Position numbers and translations under genes: made by a program. 64,000 nt of DNA from CAVSDF01 sp963726715 (GTDB lineage Bacteria; Bacteroidota; Rhodothermia; Rhodothermales; BA12), in NCBI GenBank assembly GCA_963726715.1, contig CAVSDF010000010.1, positions 124,001 through 188,000 of the forward strand. Direction: 5' to 3'. Of the stretch, positions 10,094-18,745 are shown in pieces. How positions within the stretch are numbered: the first letter of the stretch is position 1; each line of letters starts with the position of its first letter. The notes beneath the pieces were generated by a model that saw only the letters and a list, made by a program, of their open reading frames with translations, searched no databases and had not been told where the DNA came from.

Positions 10094-13000
10094 ATGCTGC
10101 CGAAACGTCGTGCCTGGCGTTCGGCCGCCGCGCTCGTGCTCTCGGTTCTCGGCTTCGCGGCGCCTGCACGCGCCCAGCCGACACCTGCCGCGCCTGCTGC
10201 CGACGAATCCACTGAACTCATCGTCCGCCTGCGCCCGGACGCGCCCCGCGCCACGCTCCGTGCCTTCTCCGACCGACGCATCGGCACCCTCCGCGCCGTG
10301 CGCGACGCACCGCGCGACATCGACGCCATCCTGACGGTCGAGCTGCCGCGCACCTACCTCCTCCGCGCCGCCGACCCTGCCGCCGCCGCGCGCCTTGCTG
10401 CCGACCTCGCGCGCGAGCCGGGCGTCGCCTACGCCGTGCCGAACCGCCTGCGCCGCCTCGACGGCCTCGCCGCCTCACCGCCCGCGCCGAAGCCGATGTC
10501 GCTCCGCCGGGTCGATCAGGCACTCTGGGCGCCGCCAGCGCTGCGCGCGCTCGCCGCCGCGCCGTTCGACAGCCTGCGCAACTACGTCCTCACCGGCGTC
10601 GACGCCGCGCACCGCATCACGCGCGGGAGTCCGTCGGTCCGCATCGGAATCGTGGACACGGGGCTGGATTTCGACCATCCGGCCTTCGCGGGGCAGATCG
10701 CCATCAACGCGGGCGAGGACATCGACCGCGACGGGCGCTTCACCGCGGCGGACCTGAACGGCATCGACGACGACGGCAACGGCTACGTCGACGATGTCGC
10801 GGGCTACGACTTCGTCGACCGGCCAGCGTCCGTTTCGGCGGGCGATGTGCGTCAGCGTGATGGCGATCCGCGCGAGGACGACGTACCGGGCGGCGGGCGC
10901 GGGCACGGGACGTATGTGGCAGGCATCGTCGCGGCGCGCGAGACGGGCGCGATGGTCGGCGTGGCGCCGGGCGCGCGGCTCGTCGTGCTCCGGGCGTTTG
11001 CCGCCGACGGACTCGGGCAGGACGACGACATCGCCGCGGCCATCGCCTACGCCATCCGCACGCGCTCGGTCGAGGTCCTCAACCTGTCGTTTGGCGATGT
11101 GTACGAGTCGCCGCTCGTGCGCGACATCGTGGAGGCTGCGCGGGCGGCGGGCATCGTCGTCGTCGCGTCGGCGGGCAACGACGGCACCGACGCGCCGCAT
11201 TTTCCGTCCGATTACCCCGGCGTCATCGCCGCGCAGTGGCTCGACGAGACCGGCACGCAGCCCGGATTCCTCGCCTCCTACGGCACCGGCATCGACGTCG
11301 GCGCCCCGGCGACGCTCGTCTACACGACGCGGATGCCGTCGAAAGGCGACACCGGGAGCACGCCTCGGCTGTACGCGCGCGTGAGCGGATCGTCGGTCGC
11401 GGCGCCGCTCGTGGCGGGCGCGGCGGCGCTCCTGCTCAGCCTCGATCCCGGCCTCACGCCCGACGCCGTCCGCTCGATCCTGACCAATACGACGGACGAC
11501 ATCGGCGAGCCGGGCTGGGACCACCGCACCGGCGCAGGCCGCATCCGCATCGACCGCGCCCTCCTGCGGTCGCTGCCCGGACGCGTCGAGATCGTCTCGC
11601 CCCGCGCCGACGGCGGGGTCAACGGGACCGCCGCCATCCTCGGGAGCGCGCTCGATCCGGCGTTCGTGTCGTTTCGCGTGGAAGCCGCGCGCGGCGACAG
11701 CGGGGCGTTCGTGTGGCAGGCGATCGGCGCGGAGCGCACCATCCCGGTATCGCGCGACACGCTCGCCGTCTGGCCGACCGACGGACTCGCCGAGGGCGTC
11801 TACACGCTCCGCGCCGTCGTGCGGCGCAGCGACGGGCGCACCGCCGAGGCGCGGCAGCGCGTGCGCGTCGACCGCAGCCCGCCGGTCTTCCGCGTCCTCC
11901 GCGCCCAGTCCGGTCTCTCGAACGGCGCCCCGGCCCTCCTTCTCGACATCGAAACCGACGACCCGGTGACGGTCGCCGCCTCGGCGCCGTCGGCGTTGGG
12001 GATGGCGCGGGGCGCGTCGGACCGCCTCGCGCGCGTCCACGGCATCACACTGCCCCTCTCGGGCGGCGTGTCGGTCGCCGCGACGGTGACGGCCACGAAC
12101 GCGGCGGGCTTGCAGGCGACGGCGACGGTCAGCGCGACGCCGCCCGCCGAATCGCGCCTCGCAGGCGCCTTCCGCGAGCGCCCGACGTCCATCCCCGACG
12201 GCACGCTCCTCGCGCGGGCGACGGATTTCGACGGCGACGGGCTGCCGGAGATCGTCCTCAACCGGTCGGGTCCGGGCGGCAATGTCAGCGACAGCGTGCT
12301 CGTGATGGAGTGGAACGGGCGCGATTTCGCGACGGTCCACCGCATCCTCGGGCCACTCCTGCCGCGCGACGCGGGCGACGTGAACGGCAACGGACGCGGC
12401 GACCTCCTGCTCACCTCGGGCGGCGTGACGCTGCTCGTCGAGGCGTCGGTGCCGGGCGGCTACCCGGACCGCGTCGTCTTTGCCGACACGTCGGCGCTCT
12501 CGGGCGAAACCTCCTCACGGGCGTTCTACGGCGGGCGTCTGACCGACCTCGACGGCGACGGACGCGGCGAGATCGCGGGCCACAACACGCGCCAGTGGCG
12601 GCTCGTCGAGTCGACGGGCGGCAGTGGGTTCGCGCTCCTCGACACGCTCCGCAATCCGACACTCCCGAGCGGCGACCTCTCGCGCAACGAGCAGAGCGAC
12701 GCCGTGACCGCCTACGGCGACTTCGACGGCAACGGTCGTCCGGAGCTGGTCACCCTCGACGCCGACGGCGACATCATCGCCTACGAGGTCGAGAACGGGC
12801 GCGGCGTGGCCCGCTGGACGCTCACGACGACGCGCTACGGCTTCCGCCCTCGCTTCGCCTCCGGACGGTTCGCGCCGCCTGTCGGCGGTGGAGCGCCTCG
12901 AATGGGCCTCGTCGTGGCGACGACCTCCTGGCCGACGGTCCTCTCGAACCGCGAGGTCGAGCCGCCGCGGACGATTCTCTACCGCGTCGATTTCAGCGGC

Positions 13001-14485
13001 AGCGCCCCCGTCCTGGCCGACTCGATCGGCATCGACCGCGACGCCCAGCGCTCGCTCTCGCTCGCCGCACTCGACGTGGACGGCGACGGCGCCGACGAAC
13101 TCGCCGTCGCCATCGCGCCCGATCTCTACCTGTTGTCTGTGGGCACCGACGGGCGGTGGCGCCTGCGCGACGTGCGCACCGAGACGACGCCGACGGTCCC
13201 GAACGGCACGCGCGCCGCCGCGCTCGTCGTCCACGACCTCGACGGAGACGGCGTGCCCGACCTGCTCGTCCCGCTCGCCGACGGGCGCACGCGCCGCCTC
13301 ATCCCGGCTCGCGCCGCGCCGCTCCCGGCCCCCGCGGTGGCATCGGCAACCCTGCGAGCCGTGCAAGGTGCGATGCGGCTCGTCGTGCGCCTGAGCGCGC
13401 CCGGCGCCGATTCGGTGAGCGTCTACGGCGCCGATCCGGCGGAGATCGCCCTCGGGCGCGGCGGCTTCGACATCCTCGGGACCGTCCGCGCCGACTCGCT
13501 CGCGCTCACCGTCCCGCGCGACCTGCCCCGCCTCCCGACGGCGTTCTTCGCGGCCGCGTGGACGAACGGGCGGCGCTCGGAAGCGTCGGCGGTGCGGACG
13601 TTCGTCTTCGATGCACCCGTGGCAGGGCAGGGCGCCGTCGCCATTCCGATCACCAATCTCGCCGACCCGCGCGCCGGATACATCGAGGTCGTCTTCGGCG
13701 GTCCCATCGCCCCGCCGCCGCCCGGCTCCGTCCGTGTCAATGGGCGCGTCGCCGACGTGAACGGGGGCGTCGATCTCGATCCGGTGCCGACGGGCTTCCT
13801 CGTGCGCGACCCCGGCGGCGCCGTCGTGGTCGCGTGGACGGGTCTCCGGACGCGCGGCGGCGCCGCGATTTCCGACGGGGAGGCCGTCGTGCAGCGCACC
13901 CTCGCGCGCGAGCAGTACCTCCGCCTCGTCTCGGCGAGGGTCGAAGACCGGCAGCGCGTGCGGCTCGTCTTCTCGGCCCCGCTCGACACGAGCGCCGCCA
14001 ACGCCGCGCGCTACCACGTGACGCCGCAGGGCGAGATCGCATCGGTCTCGGTCGATGCGGGCAACCGCGCCGAAGTCGTCGTCACGATCCGCGGCGCGTC
14101 GGTCGGCGCGAACGGACTCGCGGCGGGGCTGTACGCGCGCGGCCTGCGCAGCGCGGACGGACGGCGCCTGGACCCCGACGGCGCGGCGGTGCAGCTCTCA
14201 CGGGCGGCGTCGGACCTCGCCGGACTGACCGCCTTTCCCAACCCCGCGCGCCCCGCTGAGTCTCCCGATGGTGTGATGATCGCGGGCCTGCCGCCCGTCG
14301 CCGAACTCGTCATCCTCAGCCCCGAGGGCCGGATGATCCGTCGCCTCGATGAGACCGACGGCGACGGCGGCGTGCGGTGGGACCTGAAAGACGAGAGCGG
14401 CGCCGACGTACCTTCGGGCGTCTACCTGGTCCGTGTTCGCGCCAACGGACGCCTTGCGACGGTGCGCGTCGCCGTGCTCCGCTGA
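10094..14485 (+). CDS. Secreted subtilisin-like (S8) protease with FG-GAP repeats and T9SS sorting domain
   Basis: 1463 residues. A Sec signal peptide ends near residue 27 (PARAQ). A propeptide-like region (about 40-140) precedes the S8 domain. The catalytic triad is visible: Asp in IGIVDTGLDFDHP (near 187), His in GRGHGTYVAGIV (near 270) and Ser in VSGSSVAAPLVAG (near 433). From about 690 to 1090 there are at least six calcium-type DxDGDG or DxNGNG repeats (DFDGDGLPE, DVNGNGRGD, DLDGDGRGE, DFDGNGRPE, DVDGDGADE, DLDGDGVPD), as in FG-GAP/VCBS beta-propellers. The C-terminus AFPNPARP...SGVYLVRVRANGR is a type A sorting signal for type IX secretion. It is probably a large surface or extracellular protease. 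Confidence 0.9.
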   Translation: MLPKRRAWRSAAALVLSVLGFAAPARAQPTPAAPAADESTELIVRLRPDAPRATLRAFSDRRIGTLRAVRDAPRDIDAILTVELPRTYLLRAADPAAAARLAADLAREPGVAYAVPNRLRRLDGLAASPPAPKPMSLRRVDQALWAPPALRALAAAPFDSLRNYVLTGVDAAHRITRGSPSVRIGIVDTGLDFDHPAFAGQIAINAGEDIDRDGRFTAADLNGIDDDGNGYVDDVAGYDFVDRPASVSAGDVRQRDGDPREDDVPGGGRGHGTYVAGIVAARETGAMVGVAPGARLVVLRAFAADGLGQDDDIAAAIAYAIRTRSVEVLNLSFGDVYESPLVRDIVEAARAAGIVVVASAGNDGTDAPHFPSDYPGVIAAQWLDETGTQPGFLASYGTGIDVGAPATLVYTTRMPSKGDTGSTPRLYARVSGSSVAAPLVAGAAALLLSLDPGLTPDAVRSILTNTTDDIGEPGWDHRTGAGRIRIDRALLRSLPGRVEIVSPRADGGVNGTAAILGSALDPAFVSFRVEAARGDSGAFVWQAIGAERTIPVSRDTLAVWPTDGLAEGVYTLRAVVRRSDGRTAEARQRVRVDRSPPVFRVLRAQSGLSNGAPALLLDIETDDPVTVAASAPSALGMARGASDRLARVHGITLPLSGGVSVAATVTATNAAGLQATATVSATPPAESRLAGAFRERPTSIPDGTLLARATDFDGDGLPEIVLNRSGPGGNVSDSVLVMEWNGRDFATVHRILGPLLPRDAGDVNGNGRGDLLLTSGGVTLLVEASVPGGYPDRVVFADTSALSGETSSRAFYGGRLTDLDGDGRGEIAGHNTRQWRLVESTGGSGFALLDTLRNPTLPSGDLSRNEQSDAVTAYGDFDGNGRPELVTLDADGDIIAYEVENGRGVARWTLTTTRYGFRPRFASGRFAPPVGGGAPRMGLVVATTSWPTVLSNREVEPPRTILYRVDFSGSAPVLADSIGIDRDAQRSLSLAALDVDGDGADELAVAIAPDLYLLSVGTDGRWRLRDVRTETTPTVPNGTRAAALVVHDLDGDGVPDLLVPLADGRTRRLIPARAAPLPAPAVASATLRAVQGAMRLVVRLSAPGADSVSVYGADPAEIALGRGGFDILGTVRADSLALTVPRDLPRLPTAFFAAAWTNGRRSEASAVRTFVFDAPVAGQGAVAIPITNLADPRAGYIEVVFGGPIAPPPPGSVRVNGRVADVNGGVDLDPVPTGFLVRDPGGAVVVAWTGLRTRGGAAISDGEAVVQRTLAREQYLRLVSARVEDRQRVRLVFSAPLDTSAANAARYHVTPQGEIASVSVDAGNRAEVVVTIRGASVGANGLAAGLYARGLRSADGRRLDPDGAAVQLSRAASDLAGLTAFPNPARPAESPDGVMIAGLPPVAELVILSPEGRMIRRLDETDGDGGVRWDLKDESGADVPSGVYLVRVRANGRLATVRVAVLR

Positions 14486-14533
14486 CCGGCAGCGCTTCCC
14501 TCTTACGGCCTCTCCCTCGACGTCCGAACCCTG

Positions 14534-14935
14534 ATGACCGTTTTCGAGCGCACGACACCGAGCGCGATGCATGAACTCGACGCCCTCACGTCGGCGGTGC
14601 AATCGTTCATCGAGGCGACCCTCGACGAGGACCTCGGCTTCCGGGTTGCGCTCGTGACGTCGGAGGCGGTGACGAACGCGATCGAGCACGGCAACCGCCT
14701 TGATGCGGCGCGGTCGGTGCACGTGCGCATCGAAGCGGACGGCGACGGCAGCGTCCGCGTCAGCGTCGCCGACGAGGGCGACGGCTTCGATCCCGGCGCC
14801 GTCCCCGACCCGCTGCGGGCGTCGGCGCTCCTCGCCGAGGGCGGGCGTGGCCTCTTCCTGATGCGCGAACTCGCCGACGAACTCGCCTACGAAGACGATG
14901 GCCGCCGCGTCGTGCTCACCCTTCGGGCGCGCTGA
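14534..14935 (+). CDS. RsbW-like anti-sigma serine kinase (GHKL ATPase)
   Basis: 133 residues, a stand-alone histidine-kinase-like ATPase domain. N-box SEAVTNAIEHGNRLD, G1 box ADEGDGFDPG and G2 box GGRGLFLMRELAD are all clear. Proteins of this size and sequence act as anti-sigma factors or kinases of anti-anti-sigma proteins in partner-switching modules. No SpoIIAA/RsbV-like partner or PP2C phosphatase lies next to it, so its target is unknown. Its stop codon is immediately followed by the GTG of the next gene (TGAGTG), so the two are probably translationally coupled. Confidence 0.85.
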   Translation: MTVFERTTPSAMHELDALTSAVQSFIEATLDEDLGFRVALVTSEAVTNAIEHGNRLDAARSVHVRIEADGDGSVRVSVADEGDGFDPGAVPDPLRASALLAEGGRGLFLMRELADELAYEDDGRRVVLTLRAR

Positions 14936-17023
14936 GTGTGGGCAAAACAGCCCCTCCGAGCGCCTGAGAGCGAACAGGGCGCACCTTTCCAGCACCGCCG
15001 CCGGCAGTGGACGGCGACGTGGACCGTCGTCTCGGTCCTCGCCGCCGCGTCGGTTTCCGGCATCGTCGCCGTGGCTGCGCTGTGGGCAGAGGCGTCGGGA
15101 TGGCTCGCGGCGACGGCCCTTTCGTACGCTGCGTGGGTGCTCCTGCTGCGACGGATGCGCGGGTGTCCATTCCCGCGCCGGACGATCCTCGCCTGCGCGC
15201 TTGCTGCCCGCGCCGTGTGGCTGCCGGTGCCGCTCGTGCTCAGCGACGACGCCTACCGCTACGTCTGGGACGGCCTCGTCGTGCTCGACGGCGGCAACCC
15301 GTACGCGGAGACGCCGTCAGGAAATCTGTTATTGCAACATGAGCACCCGTGGCTTTTCACACGCCTGAACTCGGCCACGTACCACTCCGTCTACCCGACC
15401 GTCAGCCAGGCGGCGTTCGTGCCGATGGCGCTCGCGTACCGCGCGGCAGGCGGTGGGGCAGGGGGGTGGCCGTGGGCCGAAGTGGTGGCGAAGCTCCTGT
15501 TCGGAGGCGCCGAACTGCTCACTCTCACACTCCTCGCGCGCCGACTCTCGCGGCGTCACCTAGCTCTCTACGCTCTCTGTCCCCTCGTCGTGGTCGACGG
15601 GTTCGGGCAGCCGCACACCGAGTCGCTCGTTCTCCTCGCCCTTGTCGCCGCCGCGCTCGTGCCGCGCCACCGCGTGCCGACGCGCGCCGCCCTCGTCGGC
15701 CTCGCCGGGTGGGTCAAGCTGTGGCCGTTCCTCCTGATGCCGGTCGTCATCTGGCCTCTCATCCGCCGCCTCGCCGACGAGTGGATGCGCCGCACACCGA
15801 CGCCTGGACCGGATGCTGCGCCTCTCGCCCTGAACCTGTCGGAGAGTTTCGTGGCCCGCGCCCCGGAGCCTCCGAACATCCTCCGAGCGCTCCTCGCCAC
15901 CGTTGCCGTCGGCGCCTGTCTCGTCCTTCTGGCCCTGCCATTCGCCGCGCCCGGCGCTCTCGCGGGCTTTCGAGCATCTCTCGATCTGTACGTGCGGCTC
16001 TTCGAGTTCAACGCCGGACCGTACTACGCAATCAAGGAACTGGGCCGGTGGTGGACGGGCGGCGACATCAGCAAGTCGCTCGGACCGGCGATGCGGGGGG
16101 CCTTCGCCGTCGGCGCCACTCTCGTGCTCGTCCGCGCGCTCTGGAAGCGCTGGCCGCTCGCAAAAGTGGGGGCTGCGATCAGCGGCGTTTTCCTCGTCAC
16201 CACCACGACCGTGCACCCGTGGTACCTCGTCCCGCTCGCCGGTCTGATCGCGGCAGCGTCGGTGGAGGGCGGCCGGGACGTGTCGTCTCCGCTGCTGCGC
16301 GTCTGGCTGCGCCCTGCGCCGTGGTTTGCTCTTGGCGCCGGGGCGATGGCATCGTACGCGATCTACCGGGGCGCACCGGCGGCGCTCGTCGTGGCGGCGG
16401 GATGGGGCGCGTGGGCGGTGCTGATGCTCCGTCCGCTCGTGCCGGGCCGTCTCGCGGCGGTGATGCGGATGCGGGCGCGGCAGAAGCTCGCGCGGATGGC
16501 GCCTGCACTCACCGACCTCGGACCTCTGGTCGGGCTTCGCGTCCTCGATCTTGGGTGTGGCGAGGGCTTCGTCGGTGCCGAGCTGGCCCGCCGGGGCGCG
16601 GACGTGACGCTCGCCGATGTCGCCGGAGCCGAGGTGTCGCGGGATGTCGGTCTGCCCTTCGTCGCCCTCCCCGACGCCGGGCTGCTGCCCTTCGCCACCG
16701 GCGCGTTCGATGTCATCGTGCTCGTGTACGTCCTCCACCACGCCGCCGACGCCGACGCGCTCCTCGCCGAGGCGTGCCGCGTCGGACGGCACGTGGTCGT
16801 GCTCGAGTCGGTGTTCGAGACGGCGCGGGAGGAGCGCATTCTCCGACGGCTCGACGTGCTGGCGAACCGGCTGCGGGGCGGGTGGATGACGCCTCAGGAG
16901 GAGCACCTCACTTTCCGCACCGCCGATGCGTGGCGCGCGGCGGTGCAGAAGGTGTCGTCAAAGGATGTCCAGATGCAGCATCTCGGGCGCCCCCCGCACC
17001 GTCAGGCATTGCTCTGGTTCTGA
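14936..17023 (+). CDS. Fusion: polytopic mannosyltransferase-like glycosyltransferase + class I methyltransferase
   Basis: 695 residues from a GTG directly abutting the previous stop. Residues about 30-515 are a polytopic membrane protein with the luminal acidic motif SDDAYRYVWDGLVVLDGGNP, typical of GT-C enzymes of the DUF2029/GT87 and PMT-like families that use polyprenyl-phosphate sugars. Residues about 520-695 form a SAM-dependent methyltransferase: motif I VLDLGCGEGFVG, then ADVTLADV, then FDVIVLVYVLHHAADADAL. I see no break or internal start between the halves. This suggests a single enzyme that glycosylates and methylates an envelope lipid or glycan; that coupling is inference. A 13-mer copy lies in frame near codon 131. 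Confidence 0.8.
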   Translation: MWAKQPLRAPESEQGAPFQHRRRQWTATWTVVSVLAAASVSGIVAVAALWAEASGWLAATALSYAAWVLLLRRMRGCPFPRRTILACALAARAVWLPVPLVLSDDAYRYVWDGLVVLDGGNPYAETPSGNLLLQHEHPWLFTRLNSATYHSVYPTVSQAAFVPMALAYRAAGGGAGGWPWAEVVAKLLFGGAELLTLTLLARRLSRRHLALYALCPLVVVDGFGQPHTESLVLLALVAAALVPRHRVPTRAALVGLAGWVKLWPFLLMPVVIWPLIRRLADEWMRRTPTPGPDAAPLALNLSESFVARAPEPPNILRALLATVAVGACLVLLALPFAAPGALAGFRASLDLYVRLFEFNAGPYYAIKELGRWWTGGDISKSLGPAMRGAFAVGATLVLVRALWKRWPLAKVGAAISGVFLVTTTTVHPWYLVPLAGLIAAASVEGGRDVSSPLLRVWLRPAPWFALGAGAMASYAIYRGAPAALVVAAGWGAWAVLMLRPLVPGRLAAVMRMRARQKLARMAPALTDLGPLVGLRVLDLGCGEGFVGAELARRGADVTLADVAGAEVSRDVGLPFVALPDAGLLPFATGAFDVIVLVYVLHHAADADALLAEACRVGRHVVVLESVFETAREERILRRLDVLANRLRGGWMTPQEEHLTFRTADAWRAAVQKVSSKDVQMQHLGRPPHRQALLWF
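15326..15338 (+). repeat. Polar 13-mer copy 3 (CTGTTATTGCAAC)
   Basis: Plus-strand copy with two mismatches, inside the glycosyltransferase coding sequence, where it encodes LLLQ. Confidence 0.55.
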
Positions 17024-17029
17024 TTAATA

Positions 17030-17042
17030 CCGTTATTGCAAT
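17030..17042 (+). repeat. Polar 13-mer copy 4 (CCGTTATTGCAAT)
   Basis: Exact consensus on the plus strand between two convergent genes. Read on the minus strand it supplies the miaA stop codon (TTG CAA TAA). Confidence 0.75.
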
Positions 17043-17929
17043 CGCAAAAACAGCTTGCGGAGCAGGGTGCGCTGGCGCCTCGCGTATTGATGCGTGTGGG
17101 TGGCGATGTGGGATAGAACAGCCGTCCACTCAGGGCCACTGCCCGTGCCGCCACCGGCGATGTGGTCGATGACTTCGACGCAGCCGATCGTGCGCAGCGG
17201 GGGGAGGGCAGGGGAGAGGCCGCGCGCGAGAAGGGCGGCGATTTCGTCGTAGAGTCCGGCGTCTGACATATGTGACACACGGGCGTCGATTCGGGCGCGG
17301 AGGGTGGTGGGGTCTACATCGATCACCTCGGGTACGTACCGGTGGCGCGGGGTCACGCGCGGCGCACGCTGCCAGGCCGAGAGTGGCGTGCCGGTCGCCC
17401 GGAATACCTCCACACCCCGAACGACGCGCGCCGGGTTGGCGAGATCGAGCGTCGCCACGAGCTCCGGATCGATGCGCCGCAACTCGTCGACGAGCCTGGG
17501 CAAACCGTGCGCGCGAAGTTCGGCGGTGACGGCGTCGCGTACATCCGGCGGTGTGTCGGGGACTGGCGAGAGGCCGTGGAGGAGGGCGCTGAGGTAGAAT
17601 CCGGTCCCGCCTGCCACGATCGGCACGGCGCCGCGGGCACGGATTTCGTCGATGCGGGCCTCGGCATCGCGGGCGAAGGCCCCTGCTGAGTAGGCGCCGC
17701 CGGCCACATCGCGCTCACCGACGAAGTGGTGCGGCACGCCGTGCATCTCGGCATCGGTCGGAGCGGCGGTGCAGACGGCCATCCCCGCGAACACCTGCCG
17801 ACTGTCGGCAGACACGATCTCGCCGCCGACGCGGAGGGCGTGTTCGACGGCGCGGGCCGTCTTGCCACTCGCTGTCGGCCCGGCGATCATCTGCACCGGG
17901 GGGCTGGCAGGGGCGTGCTCTGTCGCCAT
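17033..17929 (-). CDS. miaA: tRNA dimethylallyltransferase
   Basis: 298 residues. MiaA transfers the dimethylallyl group from DMAPP to N6 of A37 in tRNAs reading UNN codons. The P-loop IAGPTASGKTARAVEHAL is at residues 15-32, followed by the substrate-binding IVSADSRQVFAGM and the VAGGTGFYLSALLHGL segment. The C-terminal part contains DEIAALLARG and PPLRTIGCVEVIDH. The ATG at 17929 overlaps the stop of the upstream lycopene cyclase gene by one base (TGATG), indicating coupled translation. The C-terminus ends within a 13-mer copy. Length and motifs are normal. Confidence 0.95.
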   Translation of the reverse strand: MATEHAPASPPVQMIAGPTASGKTARAVEHALRVGGEIVSADSRQVFAGMAVCTAAPTDAEMHGVPHHFVGERDVAGGAYSAGAFARDAEARIDEIRARGAVPIVAGGTGFYLSALLHGLSPVPDTPPDVRDAVTAELRAHGLPRLVDELRRIDPELVATLDLANPARVVRGVEVFRATGTPLSAWQRAPRVTPRHRYVPEVIDVDPTTLRARIDARVSHMSDAGLYDEIAALLARGLSPALPPLRTIGCVEVIDHIAGGGTGSGPEWTAVLSHIATHTHQYARRQRTLLRKLFLRLQ

Positions 17930-18675
17930 CAGCCGCGACGCCAGAACGGGCGGATGCGGTCGCCGTGGAGGAAGAGGAGGATGCTGAACACGCTGAGCAG
18001 GTTGGTGACGACGAAGAACGCCGCTTCCTCGATGGGCAGCCCGAGCGGGTCGAGGTCGTAGGAGGTCGGCGTGGTGATGTCCCAGATGCCGTCGGCGATG
18101 GCGATGCGATCGCAGACCCACAGGTAGGCGGTAAGGATGGCGACGACCGGCACCCAGCGCCCGGCGAGGGCGGCGAAGTGCGGGCCGCCGTACAGCCAGA
18201 GGCCCGCGAGCACCGGCCCGAAGCCGCCGAGGATCATCCCCATGTAGAAACCGGATCGCGGCCCCAGCAGCATCGCCACGCCGACAGCCGTTATCACGCC
18301 GAAGAGTGCGGCGCCGATCCAGCGCGTCTGCTCCCCTGCGATTTCCCCCGTGAACGGACGGCGTTCGAGGGCGCGGTAGAGCCAGAGGCCGATGAGAAGG
18401 GGTTGGAGCACGAAGAACGCGTACTCCTCGACCGGCACGTATCCGATCACGCCGAGCACGCGATCCGGACCGTACACCCACACGCCCTCGCGAATGATGT
18501 GGTTGTCCCACGGCGTCGTGTAGACAAGCGCGATGGCGGCGGTCAGCGGGATTGCCCACGTCGCACGTGGTGGTCCTGTCCCGGCGAGCGGCGCCTCGCG
18601 CGTCCACCTCCGCGCGACGAGCGCGAGCGCGATGGCGGGCAGGATGAAGACGAGGTGGAAGGTCAGATACGTCAC
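17929..18675 (-). CDS. Lycopene beta-cyclase, CrtYcd fusion type
   Basis: 248 residues, very hydrophobic, with two tandem lycopene-cyclase domains of three or four helices each. The first carries TTPWDNHIIREGVWVYGPDR and PVEEYAFFVLQPLL. The second carries GIWDITTPTSYDLD and PIEEAAFFVVTNLL. The PWDN/WD and PxEExxFF motifs are those of CrtYc/CrtYd cyclases, which are separate subunits in actinobacteria and fused in Bacteroidota and archaea. The enzyme closes the beta-ionone rings of lycopene in the membrane. It lies downstream of a CrtO-like flavoprotein gene on the same strand and upstream of miaA, with which it overlaps. Confidence 0.9.
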   Translation of the reverse strand: MTYLTFHLVFILPAIALALVARRWTREAPLAGTGPPRATWAIPLTAAIALVYTTPWDNHIIREGVWVYGPDRVLGVIGYVPVEEYAFFVLQPLLIGLWLYRALERRPFTGEIAGEQTRWIGAALFGVITAVGVAMLLGPRSGFYMGMILGGFGPVLAGLWLYGGPHFAALAGRWVPVVAILTAYLWVCDRIAIADGIWDITTPTSYDLDPLGLPIEEAAFFVVTNLLSVFSILLFLHGDRIRPFWRRG

Positions 18676-18745
18676 GGCGGGTCAGTCTGGCGATGGATGC
18701 GGTGAACGCGGCGGTCTCGACGCACTTCCCGGATCATCCACGGAG

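Noticed and set aside
18285..18297. Possible thirteenth copy of the polar motif (CCGTTATCACGCC)
   Set aside because: Only the first seven bases match; counted as chance, although its orientation would agree with the pattern.
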